From Pseudomonadota bacterium (GTDB lineage Bacteria > Desulfobacterota > Desulfobulbia > Desulfobulbales > Desulfocapsaceae), in assembly GCA_023412495.1 (NCBI GenBank), contig JAEYNP010000016.1, positions 1 to 64,000 on the forward strand: a stretch of DNA of 64,000 nt, written 5' to 3'. Position numbers and translations under genes: made by a program. The notes beneath the pieces were generated by a model that saw only the letters and a list, made by a program, of their open reading frames with translations, had not been told where the DNA came from and ran no database searches. Shown here one piece after another: positions 53,390-62,359 of the stretch (position 1 is the first letter of the stretch; each line of letters opens with the position of its first letter).

Positions 53390-54102
53390 GCTTTCCCGAA
53401 ACTGCAGATATCGAGACAGCAAGTGCCGACTACGCCTCCCGGTTCAGCGGATCGGTTGGGGGCTACTTTCTTGACCGGCAGGCGGAAATCACCCTCGCTC
53501 TGTTGCGGGATCTGGATGGCGCGGGGATCCTGGACGTGGGCGGAGGTCACGCCCAGCTGGCGGAGCCCCTCGTGAGGAGAGGCTTTGCGGTGACGGTGAC
53601 CGGCAGCGCCGACAGCTGCCGGGAGCGCCTCGAGCAGCGGCTTGCCCCCGGTTCCTTTACGTATCGCACCTGCGACTCCCTAGCCCTGCCCTTTGCCGAC
53701 CGTTCCTTTCCGGTGGTGATGAGTTTTCGGCTCCTGCCCCATACGACCCGGTGGCGGGAGCTCATCGCCGAAATGTGCAGGGTCGCAGGTCGGGCGGTGA
53801 TCTTCGATTATCCCGACCGGCGCTCCACCAACATCCTCTATGAGCAGTTTTTTGCCATGAAGAAAAAGATGGAGGGTAACACCCGGACCTTCACTCTCTT
53901 TTCCCGGGCGGAGATCGCGGCGGAACTCTCCAGGCATGGGTTTTCCCCACCGGTATTCAAGCCGGAGTTTTTCTTGCCCATGGTCATTCACCGCAAGGTC
54001 GGCAGCTGCGAATTTTCGCGGGTGATAGAAAATTGCTGCCGGCTCACGGGTCTGACCCGCCTCTTCGGTTCGCCGATCATCTGTCGGAGCGACCGAAAAT
54101 GA
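53386..54102 (+). CDS. Class I SAM-dependent methyltransferase
   Basis: A 238-residue methyltransferase. Motif I is GILDVGGGHAQLAEPLVRRG near residue 48, followed by the acidic CDSLALPFADRSFPVVMSF and a motif-III-like LIAEMCRVAGRAVIFDYP. Sequences of this type often methylate lipids or sugars. The ATG overlaps the GlpD-like stop by four bases (ATGA), and its own stop overlaps the next gene in the same way. Substrate unknown. Confidence 0.85.
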   Translation: MSFPETADIETASADYASRFSGSVGGYFLDRQAEITLALLRDLDGAGILDVGGGHAQLAEPLVRRGFAVTVTGSADSCRERLEQRLAPGSFTYRTCDSLALPFADRSFPVVMSFRLLPHTTRWRELIAEMCRVAGRAVIFDYPDRRSTNILYEQFFAMKKKMEGNTRTFTLFSRAEIAAELSRHGFSPPVFKPEFFLPMVIHRKVGSCEFSRVIENCCRLTGLTRLFGSPIICRSDRK

Positions 54103-55304
54103 TGCTCTCCATCCTGGTCATCGCTCCCCAGCCGTTCTTCCAGGATCGGGGGACGCCCATCGCCGTCCGGCTGCTGGTCGAGGAGCTTGCCCGGCTCGGC
54201 CATAAGGTGCATCTGCTGGTCTTCCACGAGGGCGAGGAGGTCGAGCTTGCCGGAGTGCAGGTGCACCGGATTGCTGCACTGCCAGGCGTCAAGAATATTC
54301 CGCCCTCTTTCTCCTGGAAGAAACTGCTCTGCGACGTTTTCCTGTTTTTCAAGGCGGTGGCGCTGTTCAGGCACCACCGGTTCGACGTGATTCATGCGGT
54401 CGAGGAATCGGCCTTCATGGCCATGGTGCTGAAAAAGGCCTTTGGCGTCCCCTACATCTATGACATGGATTCCTCGCTGGCCCTGCAGCTGGCCGACAAG
54501 TTCGCCCTGCTGAGGCGGATCCGACCCTTGCTCGACTTCTGCGAACGGCAGGCGGTGCGGGCCAGCAGCGGGGTTGTCGCGGTGTGCAGGAGCCTGGAGG
54601 AGATTGCCGTTGCCTACGCCCCGGACAAGCCCGTGGTCCGCCTGGAAGATATCAGCCTCCTGGACGAGGGCGCGTCGTCAAGTGAGATCCTCCGTGAGCG
54701 GTACGGCATTTCCGGGCCTATCATGCTCTATGTCGGCAATCTGGAGGGTTACCAGGGCATCGATCTGCTCCTCGAGGGTTTTCACTTGGCCAGGGAGCGT
54801 GGCTGCGAGGGGAATTTGGTAATCATCGGCGGCACGGAAGTGACCATCGCCTATTATCGGCAGAAGACCGAGGAGCTGCGGATCGGGGACCGCACCTTTT
54901 TCGCTGGTCCTAGGCCGGTCACTCTGCTCGGACATTTCCTCGCCCAGGCGGACATCCTTCTCTCACCCAGGATACAAGGCAACAACACTCCAATGAAGCT
55001 CTATTCCTATCTCGATTCCGGCAAGGTGGTGCTGGCGACGGATCTTCCAACCCACACCCAGGTGCTGACCGATGATTATGCCTGCCTGGTGCAACCGACC
55101 AGGGAGAATATGGCGGCCGGGATGGTGGAACTGCTCTCCGACCCGGAGCGCTGCCGGGAATTGGGGGAAAGGGGGAGGAATGTGGCCAGGGAGAACTACT
55201 CCATCGAAGCCTTTAGGCGGAAACTGAGCACTTTTTATGACGAAATCTCGGCATCTCTGCCGGCAGCGGCACAACCCTTTTGGGCGCCAAGGAAGGAGAC
55301 ATGA
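54099..55304 (+). CDS. Glycosyltransferase family 4
   Basis: A 401-residue GT-B glycosyltransferase. The N-terminal domain begins MLSILVIAPQPFFQDRGTPI; the sugar-nucleotide domain has MLYVGNLEGYQGIDLLLEGF, then VIIGGTE, and QADILLSPRIQGNNTPMKLY, split around the E-x7-E-like region. It transfers an activated sugar to an unknown acceptor. The start is coupled to the methyltransferase stop (ATGA). GT4 enzymes coupled to a GlpD-like protein are unusual. Confidence 0.87.
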   Translation: MMLSILVIAPQPFFQDRGTPIAVRLLVEELARLGHKVHLLVFHEGEEVELAGVQVHRIAALPGVKNIPPSFSWKKLLCDVFLFFKAVALFRHHRFDVIHAVEESAFMAMVLKKAFGVPYIYDMDSSLALQLADKFALLRRIRPLLDFCERQAVRASSGVVAVCRSLEEIAVAYAPDKPVVRLEDISLLDEGASSSEILRERYGISGPIMLYVGNLEGYQGIDLLLEGFHLARERGCEGNLVIIGGTEVTIAYYRQKTEELRIGDRTFFAGPRPVTLLGHFLAQADILLSPRIQGNNTPMKLYSYLDSGKVVLATDLPTHTQVLTDDYACLVQPTRENMAAGMVELLSDPERCRELGERGRNVARENYSIEAFRRKLSTFYDEISASLPAAAQPFWAPRKET

Positions 55305-56326
55305 AGATATTGATAACGGGTGGCACAGGTTTTACCGGCCACAACCTTGCAAAAAGACTGATGCAGGACGGCCATGAGGTGCGACTCCTGGTGCGCAGCA
55401 GCTCACGGGTGACGCTCGAGCCTCACCCTTTTCTCGAACTGTGCGAAGGCGACATTAGAGATCCGGAGGCGGTGGACAAGGCGGTTGCCGGAGTGCAGAA
55501 AATTTTCAACCTCGCCGCCATGTACCGCACGGCTTCGTCGGTCGATCAGGATTATCGGGATATCCATGTTGAGGGTACCAGGCATCTCTTGGAAGCGGCG
55601 ACAAAATATGGGGTGGAACGATTTGTCCATTGCAGCACGGTGGGCGTGCACGGCGACGTCAAGGTGCCGCCGGCCACCGAGGAGTCGCCTTATGCCCCTG
55701 GCGACATCTATCAGCAGACCAAGCTGGAAGGCGAACTGCTGGCCCGGGAATATGCCGCCCGGCATGGACTGGCGCTTTCCGTCATCCGGCCGACGGCCAT
55801 CTATGGGCCCGGTGACATGCGGCTCTTGAAACTCTTCAAACTGGCCATAAAAAGCATTACACCGATCATTGGTTCCGGCAAGATCTACTATCATATGGTC
55901 TACATCGACGACCTGGTGGAGGGCTTTATCCTTGCATCGGAGGCCGAGGCGGCGGTCGGCCAGGTATTTATCATCGGCGGGGAGGAGAACATGATCCTCG
56001 ACGACCTCCTGACCACCATTTCCCGGTTAACTGGCCGTCCGGAGAAAAAAATCCATATTCCCGCCTTACCCTTTCAGCTGGCAGGATCCCTCTGTGAAAA
56101 AATCTGCATACCTCTCGGCATGGAACCCCCCATTTACCGGCGAAGGGTCGATTTCTTCACCAAGAGCCGTTATTTCGATATCGGCAAGGCAAAGCGGCTG
56201 CTCGGCTATGCACCAAAGTTCGGCTTGCGGGAAGGTCTGCGCCGGACGGCCGAGTGGTATAAGCAGCAGCATCTGCTTTTTTACCAGGTGACCTTCATGT
56301 TTCCGGATATTTTGACTATCCTCTGA
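55301..56326 (+). CDS. NAD-dependent epimerase/dehydratase family protein
   Basis: A 341-residue extended SDR. The nucleotide-binding TGGTGFTGHNLAKRLM is at the start, and the catalytic Tyr/Lys in YQQTKLEGELLAREY near residue 140. The overall form resembles dihydroflavonol-reductase-like SDRs and HpnA of hopanoid loci. It is the last of four genes joined by ATGA overlaps. The C-terminal 15 residues (LLFYQVTFMFPDILTIL) are hydrophobic and may be a peripheral membrane helix. Its exact reaction is unknown. Confidence 0.87.
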   Translation: MKILITGGTGFTGHNLAKRLMQDGHEVRLLVRSSSRVTLEPHPFLELCEGDIRDPEAVDKAVAGVQKIFNLAAMYRTASSVDQDYRDIHVEGTRHLLEAATKYGVERFVHCSTVGVHGDVKVPPATEESPYAPGDIYQQTKLEGELLAREYAARHGLALSVIRPTAIYGPGDMRLLKLFKLAIKSITPIIGSGKIYYHMVYIDDLVEGFILASEAEAAVGQVFIIGGEENMILDDLLTTISRLTGRPEKKIHIPALPFQLAGSLCEKICIPLGMEPPIYRRRVDFFTKSRYFDIGKAKRLLGYAPKFGLREGLRRTAEWYKQQHLLFYQVTFMFPDILTIL

Positions 56327-56374
56327 GTCTCGCCTTATACACTACATTTGTTTGCCCGAGCCGGCGAAAAGGAC

Positions 56375-56422
56375 CATCGCCCGCTCCCCGTCGGCACAAT
56401 GTGCCGGGGGAAGCGGACGATG
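56375..56422. terminator. Long imperfect hairpin between convergent genes
   Basis: CATCG..CCGCT..CCCC..GGCAC pairs with GTGCC..GGGG..AGCGG..CGATG around AAT. There is no clear T-run, so it may act as a bidirectional stop or mRNA-end protector rather than a classic terminator. Confidence 0.45.
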
Positions 56423-56436
56423 AGGTGGGGAGGGGC

Positions 56437-56946
56437 TTAGTCGAAGGATTCGGAATATCCTTTGGGGATTCTAACCACCAGGACCGGCAGGGTGGCCCCG
56501 TGCAGGACCTTTCGGGCGGTGCTGCCCAGAACTACCTCGCCGATTACGGAATGGCGGTGCGAACCCATGACGATCACATCGGCCGAGCACTCTTTGGCTG
56601 CATCAAGAATGACTTCCGCCGGATGGCCTTCGACAACCCGGATGGAGGTCACCAGATTGTCGCATTCCGCAGTTCCATTGCATTCCTGAACACAGAGTTG
56701 CCTGAGCCGCTCCTGGAGCTGAGCCTTGAAGCTCTCCCGTGCCTTTCGGTGCATCTCTTCCGACACATCGTGGGCAATGTAGTGCTCGACGAGGCTCTGG
56801 CCGAAAGGGGGAAGCGGTTCCACTGCATGCACTGCTACAATCTTCGCCTGGTATCTGCGGGCCATAGCCAGGGCATGTCGGAAGACATAGGGGGCGCCGG
56901 CCCCAAGGCCGGTGGCGTAGAGAATAGTCTTTGTTTCTGGCAGCAT
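56437..56946 (-). CDS. Universal stress protein, single domain
   Basis: A 169-residue UspA protein with KTILYATGLGAGAPYVFRHA at the start and the ATP-binding GSHRHSVIGEVVLGSTARKV near the C-terminus, which fits G-x2-G-x9-G-(S/T). It is the last gene in the leftward TRAP group, 42 bases after dctM. Usp proteins with TRAP transporters are known in other bacteria and can regulate transport. AGGAGG precedes the ATG. Confidence 0.9.
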   Translation of the reverse strand: MLPETKTILYATGLGAGAPYVFRHALAMARRYQAKIVAVHAVEPLPPFGQSLVEHYIAHDVSEEMHRKARESFKAQLQERLRQLCVQECNGTAECDNLVTSIRVVEGHPAEVILDAAKECSADVIVMGSHRHSVIGEVVLGSTARKVLHGATLPVLVVRIPKGYSESFD

Positions 56947-56988
56947 GGTTTATTCCTCCTCGCAATAATATTCACAGACACCTTCGCA

Positions 56989-58326
56989 TCAGTTGCCGAA
57001 GAATACCGACGGCAGATACGTGATGATATCCGGAAAGATAATCAGCAGGACGATACAAGTCAGCTGCAGCCCGACGAATGGGATGATGCCCCGATAGACG
57101 TCGCCGATACTGTATTCGGGAGGAGCCGCTCCCTTGAAATAGAAGAGGGAGTAGCCGAATGGCGGCGTCAGGAAGGAGGTCTGCAGGTTGACGCAGATCA
57201 GCATCGCGAACCACAATGGATTGAAATCGAGCAGGTTGGCGATCGGAGTGAAGATCGGCACAGTGACCAGCAGGATTGCCGCCCAGTCGATGAACATGCC
57301 CAGGATGAAGATGATCAGCATCATGATCCCCAGGGCCACATACTTGTTGGTGAAGCCAAGCAGCAGATCCTCGACCACATCGCCGCCGCCCATGCTCAGA
57401 AAGACCACGCTGAAGACCTTGCCGCCGATGAAGAGGGCCATGACCATCGCAGTGGTCCGGGCGGTGGAGATGGCCGACCCGGTAATCATCTCCCAGGTGA
57501 AGGAACGCTTGAAGAGTGCCAGGATCATCGCGCCGGAGGCGCCCAAAGCGGCAGCTTCCGTCGGGGTGGCGACACCCGCCAGGATGGTGCCCATAACCGC
57601 CAGGATGAGACCGAAGGGGGGCACGAAGCTGGTAACGGTCATCATGAATTTCTGGCCGAGAGTCGCAGTCCGTTCCGCAACCGGAATCGGCGGGCCGAGT
57701 TTGGGGTTGATGCCGCAGCGAATGGCGACATAGACCATATAGAGGCCGGAAAGCAGCAGGCCGGGCAGAATCGCCGCGGCGAACAGGTTGCCGACGGAAG
57801 TCTCCTTCAGTCCGGTCAGGCCGCCGTAGACGACCAGCATGATGGACGGTGGAATGAGAATGCCGAGGGTGCCGGAGGAGCAGATGATACCGGCCGAGAG
57901 TCCTTTTTCGTAGCCGCGCTGCAGGAGCGCCGGCCCGGCCATGAGGCTCATGGCGACCACGGAGGCGCCGACGATGCCGGTGGTCGCGGCAAAGACCGTG
58001 GAGACGACGATGACAGCGAGGCCGAGGCCGCCGCGGAGGCCGCCGAGGACGATGTACAGGGCGTCGAACAGCGATTCGGAAACCTTGGACCGGTCTAGGA
58101 CCTGCGCCATGAAAATGAAGAGCGGCACCGAGACCAGGGTGTAGTTGAGGAAGTTGCCCCAGTTGTTGTTGGTGAACAGGTCGAGCAGGGCGGGGACGTT
58201 GAACCCGTTGTCGATCAGGCCGAAAATGGTTGCGGTGGCAGCCAGGGTCACCGCCAGGGGATGGCCCAGGGCGATAAGCACAATCAGGGTGCCGAACATC
58301 AAAATTGTCAAAACTTCGGGACTCAT
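56989..58326 (-). CDS. dctM: TRAP transporter large permease (DctM)
   Basis: A 445-residue inner-membrane subunit with about 12 hydrophobic helices. GVGFNVPALLDLFTNNNWGN-like N-terminus and SGTLGILIPPSIMLVVYGGL in the middle are typical of DctM. It forms the Na+-coupled channel with the small subunit. The gene order (substrate protein, small, then large permease, then Usp) is standard. It shares the sigma-54 promoter placed upstream of dctP. Confidence 0.93.
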   Translation of the reverse strand: MSPEVLTILMFGTLIVLIALGHPLAVTLAATATIFGLIDNGFNVPALLDLFTNNNWGNFLNYTLVSVPLFIFMAQVLDRSKVSESLFDALYIVLGGLRGGLGLAVIVVSTVFAATTGIVGASVVAMSLMAGPALLQRGYEKGLSAGIICSSGTLGILIPPSIMLVVYGGLTGLKETSVGNLFAAAILPGLLLSGLYMVYVAIRCGINPKLGPPIPVAERTATLGQKFMMTVTSFVPPFGLILAVMGTILAGVATPTEAAALGASGAMILALFKRSFTWEMITGSAISTARTTAMVMALFIGGKVFSVVFLSMGGGDVVEDLLLGFTNKYVALGIMMLIIFILGMFIDWAAILLVTVPIFTPIANLLDFNPLWFAMLICVNLQTSFLTPPFGYSLFYFKGAAPPEYSIGDVYRGIIPFVGLQLTCIVLLIIFPDIITYLPSVFFGN

Positions 58327-58350
58327 AGTGAGTTTTCTCCTAGCAGGCGG

Positions 58351-58848
58351 TTATTTGGAAGAGCGCAGGGTGCTGAAGTCCTGGAGCAACTTCGAAACGC
58401 CTGCCAGAAAAAAGAGGACAAAGCCGATGGCCATGACCGTCTTGTACGGGTAGATGGCCGGGGACCAGGACGAGGAGGCACGCTCCCAGAAGGTCCAGGA
58501 GGTGATCGCGTATTTGATAGACCAGATGGTCATCAGGCCAATGGTCGGGATGAACAGGAAGAGATTGGTGATTATCCGCAGGATAGTTTTATTTTTCGGC
58601 TGCAGCCGAGACTCGAAAATATCGATGCATACATGGCCGTTGGCGCGATGGGTATCGCCCAGGGCCAGCATGAAATGCATGCCGTAGAGGAAGGTGGTCA
58701 TTTCAAAGCCCCATGAGGTCGGGGCGTTGAACGCGTAGCGCATAAATACCTCATACACAACAACCGCCACCAGCGGTAGGACAAGGTAGGCGCTGTAGAA
58801 GCCGGTTTTTTCGTTCAGGGCGTCGATAGCCCGGGAGATTGTCTGCAT
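58351..58848 (-). CDS. dctQ: TRAP transporter small permease (DctQ)
   Basis: A 165-residue protein with four predicted helices, including FYSAYLVLPLVAVVVYEVFMRY and VMAIGFVLFFLAGVSKLLQDF. Family-like RYAFNAPTSWGFEMTTFLYG follows helix 1. It lies between the binding protein and the large permease genes. Length is normal. Confidence 0.9.
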   Translation of the reverse strand: MQTISRAIDALNEKTGFYSAYLVLPLVAVVVYEVFMRYAFNAPTSWGFEMTTFLYGMHFMLALGDTHRANGHVCIDIFESRLQPKNKTILRIITNLFLFIPTIGLMTIWSIKYAITSWTFWERASSSWSPAIYPYKTVMAIGFVLFFLAGVSKLLQDFSTLRSSK

Positions 58849-58939
58849 GACGTATCCTTTTCTTATTTGAAACAGAGGTGGTTCGTGGGTCCGGGGCGGC
58901 GCAAGATACGTACCGCCCCGGAAAGCTGGTCAGGCTAGA

Positions 58940-60100
58940 TTACTGCAGACGCTTGCCGTTGATGAAGTCGTCGATCGGCCAGGGGGCCAGGCCGCTTCTG
59001 ATCTCACGCCACTCGGCGAAGTCCTTCTTGAACTGCTCCTGGGAATCGAGGGTGGCTTTTACATTCGGGTACTTGGCCTTCAGCTCATCCAGATACTCTT
59101 TGGTCTGCTTGGCAAAGGTGGTGATGGCTGCTTCGTCCATCTTGACGAATTCGACCTTTTGCTTGAACAGCTTGATCGCCTCAATGTTCAGGTTCTCCTG
59201 CCAGGCGTTGGACCAGAGCTGGGTCTCCTTGGCGGCGATATCAACGATGTACTTCAGGTCGGCCGGCAGTTTTTCGTACGCTTCCTTGTTGAAGAACAGG
59301 GCACACTGGACGGACGGCTGATGGATGCCGGGCTCGATGACGTACTTGGTGATTTCGTCGAAGCCCATCGGATAGTTGATCGCCGGCGAGCTGAATTCAG
59401 CGGCATCGATGACTCCGCGCTCAAGCGCCAGGTAAACCTCGCCGCCCGGCAGCGGGGTGACGGAGGCGCCGAGCTTGGTCATGATGTCCATGTACCAACC
59501 GGGGGTACGGACGCGCATGCCTTTGAAATCCTCCATGGTGGTGGCCTTCTTGTTGGAGAAGAAGCCCATCTCCTGTCCGCCGTTGCCGCCGGGCAGCGCA
59601 TAGAGATTGTATTTGCCGTAGAGTTCCTGCATCTGCTCAAGGCCGCCGCGCTCGTAGAGCCAGATGTTATAGCCCTCGGCATCGAGACCGAACGGTACGG
59701 AGCCGAAGGAGACGAAGTTCTGATCCTTGCCCTGCCAGTAGCCGGGCCAGTCATGGCCGACTTCGGCGGAGCCTTTGCTGACCGCGTCAAAGGATTCCAT
59801 GGCGCCGACCAGCTCACCGGCGGAGAATACCTTGATTTCCAGACGACCGCCGGAAGCAAGCATTACCGAATCGGCAAAATGCTGCGCCATATCATAGAAC
59901 AAGAGGCCTTTGGACCAGGGCATGACCATCTTCCACTTGAAGGTCTCCGTACTGGGTTTGATGGTGCGCAACTCCTTCTTCAGCGCTTCATGTCGTTTAT
60001 CCGCGCCGAACTTCTCCCGTTTTTCGGCAGCTTGTCCGGTGGTTACGGCAAGCGACAGAGTCAAGGCGAGCGCTCCTGTGGTGATCCAGCTTTTCCTCAT
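58940..60100 (-). CDS. dctP: TRAP transporter substrate-binding protein (DctP family, TakP-like)
   Basis: A 386-residue periplasmic protein with a signal peptide (ALALTLSLAVTTGQAA). After a charged stretch, FKWKMVMPWSKGLLFYDMAQ begins the mature fold; GMRVRTPGWYMDIMTKLGAS has the conserved carboxylate-binding Arg; GVIDAAEFSSPAINYPMGF resembles the 2-oxoacid-binding TakP group. So a 2-oxo acid, hydroxy acid or lactate-like compound is a plausible ligand. GGAGGAGG precedes the ATG. A sigma-54 promoter lies 138 bases upstream. Confidence 0.9.
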   Translation of the reverse strand: MRKSWITTGALALTLSLAVTTGQAAEKREKFGADKRHEALKKELRTIKPSTETFKWKMVMPWSKGLLFYDMAQHFADSVMLASGGRLEIKVFSAGELVGAMESFDAVSKGSAEVGHDWPGYWQGKDQNFVSFGSVPFGLDAEGYNIWLYERGGLEQMQELYGKYNLYALPGGNGGQEMGFFSNKKATTMEDFKGMRVRTPGWYMDIMTKLGASVTPLPGGEVYLALERGVIDAAEFSSPAINYPMGFDEITKYVIEPGIHQPSVQCALFFNKEAYEKLPADLKYIVDIAAKETQLWSNAWQENLNIEAIKLFKQKVEFVKMDEAAITTFAKQTKEYLDELKAKYPNVKATLDSQEQFKKDFAEWREIRSGLAPWPIDDFINGKRLQ

Positions 60101-60237
60101 GATTCCTCCTCCAAAGAAGTGGTTGAAGTGGTTGGTTCGCCAGATGATTCGGCGAAATCCGAAAAAATATGTACTGCATCAAAAATAATCGGATGCAAGA
60201 TCGGTCTAAGCGAAATTGCATCGGTAAATCATAAGAA

Positions 60238-60253
60238 AGCAATAGGCGTGCCA
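60238..60253 (-). promoter_or_regulatory. Sigma-54 (-24/-12) promoter of the TRAP operon
   Basis: On the minus strand it reads TGGCACGCCTATTGCT, a full match to TGGCAC-N5-TTGC-T, with the GC of the -12 element near 60240. Transcription would start near 60227, about 125 bases ahead of the dctP ATG. Confidence 0.85.
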
Positions 60254-60269
60254 ATTGATCCTTCCTATC

Positions 60270-60420
60270 TGAGTCTGTTAAGTTAGCGTTAACATGCAAA
60301 TATTTTCAGCTAAGCATTTCGACGTCCGGGAAAAGGGCGGAGTTGTACGAAAAATTAGACCATGCTTTCCTGTTTCCGTCTTGAAAAAAGCTCCTAATGA
60401 CAATGAGTTAACGTAAATTG
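60270..60420. promoter_or_regulatory. Candidate enhancer sites for the divergent sigma-54 activator
   Basis: GTTAA-N7-TTAAC at 60277-60293 and GAGTTAACGTAA near 60405 lie 25-170 bases upstream of the sigma-54 promoter. This is the expected place for binding by the divergent activator. A further inverted repeat, ACATTGTA(G/T)AC, at 60729-60739 and 60767-60777 lies before the activator gene and could be an autoregulatory site. The assignments are inferred from position. Confidence 0.4.
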
Positions 60421-60844
60421 TGGGTGCGGGTTCCGGAAGCAGTGGCGATGAACATTCAGTCTGAAAAAAAAGACAGATCGGGTGCAGTTAAGAAGTTTGT
60501 GGGCCAAGCATAAAGAAAACTTGAAATTTTAGTACTATCCGGAGAATCGGCGACAAGAGAAGCGGCGGGTGGATTGCCCGTCCCGGTTCTGACTGCTGAG
60601 TTATGGTCTGATGAAAAGACCTCCTGGATGTGGACGAATCTTATCATGTCTTACGCTGTCCGATTTTTCAGATTAAGTCCTTTTAAGGGAAATCCTGAAG
60701 AGAAAAACGGTAGTTTGGTTTGAGTTTAACATTGTAGACAATTGGCGACATAGTTTGTATCAGTATGTATACAATGTGGTTCGTGACTTTAATTTGAGAG
60801 TTGGGAAGATTTCGGGTCAAGAGTCCATGGAAAGGAGAGCGGGG

Positions 60845-62254
60845 ATGAGGGAGAAATGCCGGCAACAGGAAGTACGGACAATGCAGGAGCAGCTGGAGTT
60901 GTTCCAGCGGATCTTCAACAATCTCCCCAGCGGGGCAATGGTCACTGACGCGAGCGGCATCGTTACCCACCTCAACAAACCTTATGCTGATTTTCTCGGG
61001 ATCGACTTGAAGAAGAGCATCGGCAGGCATTGCTCGGAAGTGGTGGAGAACACCCGCATGCATATCGTCGCCCAGACCGGTGTGGCCGAGATCAACCAGA
61101 TTCAGACGATCAGGGGTCAAAACATCGTGGTACACCGGATTCCGATCAAGAAGGAAGGCCGGGTGATCGCCGTGTTCGGCCTGGTCATGTTTCAGGATAT
61201 AGGCGAGGTGGTGAAGCTTTCCGGCAAACTGCATTCCCTCGAATCAAAGGTCAGACGCTACGAGAAGGAACTGATGAATCTGCGATCGACCCGCTTCACG
61301 CTGGCGAGCATCATCGGCGACAGCCCGGCCATTCTCGATCTGAAGGAGCAGGCCCGGTTGGCTGCGGCCAACACCTCGCCGGTGCTCATTACCGGTGAAA
61401 GCGGCACCGGAAAGGAACTTTTCGCGCAGGCCATTCATCATGCGGGCCCGAGGAAGCTGCAGCCTTTCATCCAGATCAACTGCGCGGCAATCCCCAGGGA
61501 TTTGCTTGAATCGGAATTGTTCGGTTACGACCGCGGGGCCTTCACTGGTGCACTGTCGAGCGGCAAGCCGGGCAAATTCGAGATTGCCGACCAAGGGACC
61601 GTCTTTCTCGACGAAATAGGGGATCTGCCTTTGGAAATGCAGCCCAAGCTGTTGAGGGTGCTGGAAGAGAAATGCTTTGAGCGGGTGGGAGGCAACAAGC
61701 TCATCCGCTCCGACTTCCGGCTTATCGCCGCGACCAATCAGGATCTGGAGATCCTGATCGCCAGGGGGCTGTTCCGCAAGGACCTCTTTTACCGGCTGAA
61801 CGTCATTTCCCTGAATATCCCCCCGCTGCGGGAGCGGCCTGAAGACATGGTTCCGCTATGCCGCCACCTTCTTGCGGAGTTTGTCCGGCGTCACGGCGGC
61901 GCTTCGGTCAGGATCAGCGACGAGGCCATGGCAGCGCTTGCCGCTCACAGCTGGCAGGGGAACGTTCGCGAGTTGTCGAATGTGCTCGATCGAGCCCTTC
62001 TGGTCAAGCACGGCGAAGAGATCCTGGCGGCGGATCTCCCTTTCGTACCGAAGGAACTGCGATATCTGCAGGAGGGGGCGATGAAGATCCGCAGTATCAA
62101 GGCAGAGACGGAAAAAGCGGCTATTGTCGCCGCCTTGGCCAGGGCCGGGAACAACAAGGCGAGGGCTGCGGAAATTCTTGGCATTCACCGAACCCTCCTT
62201 TACAAGAAGCTGAAGAAGCATGGCCTGCCCCTGCGTGACCGAGATCCTGTGTAG
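60845..62254 (+). CDS. Sigma-54-dependent transcriptional activator with PAS domain
   Basis: A 469-residue enhancer-binding protein. Residues 20-130 are a PAS domain (IFNNLPSGAMVTDASGIVTH). A short coiled linker is followed by the AAA+ domain with Walker A TGESGTGKELFAQAIH, the sigma-54 contact loop GAFTGA, and Walker B GTVFLDEIGDLP. The C-terminus has a Fis-type HTH (NKARAAEILGIHRTLLYKKL). It is divergent from the TRAP operon, which has a perfect sigma-54 promoter, so it very probably controls that operon in response to the imported acid or a redox cue sensed by PAS. ATG at 60845 follows AAAGGAG. Confidence 0.92.
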   Translation: MREKCRQQEVRTMQEQLELFQRIFNNLPSGAMVTDASGIVTHLNKPYADFLGIDLKKSIGRHCSEVVENTRMHIVAQTGVAEINQIQTIRGQNIVVHRIPIKKEGRVIAVFGLVMFQDIGEVVKLSGKLHSLESKVRRYEKELMNLRSTRFTLASIIGDSPAILDLKEQARLAAANTSPVLITGESGTGKELFAQAIHHAGPRKLQPFIQINCAAIPRDLLESELFGYDRGAFTGALSSGKPGKFEIADQGTVFLDEIGDLPLEMQPKLLRVLEEKCFERVGGNKLIRSDFRLIAATNQDLEILIARGLFRKDLFYRLNVISLNIPPLRERPEDMVPLCRHLLAEFVRRHGGASVRISDEAMAALAAHSWQGNVRELSNVLDRALLVKHGEEILAADLPFVPKELRYLQEGAMKIRSIKAETEKAAIVAALARAGNNKARAAEILGIHRTLLYKKLKKHGLPLRDRDPV

Positions 62255-62359
62255 CAATTTCGATACACTCCACTCAACATCCCCCATGGAACATCCCCAC
62301 CGGGGACTGCCCCTTGAGGGGGCAGGGCAGTCAGGAGATAAGCATCCTTCTGAAGGTAC

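Noticed and set aside
56401..58098. 565-codon plus-strand frame opposite the Usp and dctM genes
   Set aside because: It spans two real minus-strand genes and has a repetitive Asp/Gly/His/Gln-rich composition without motifs.
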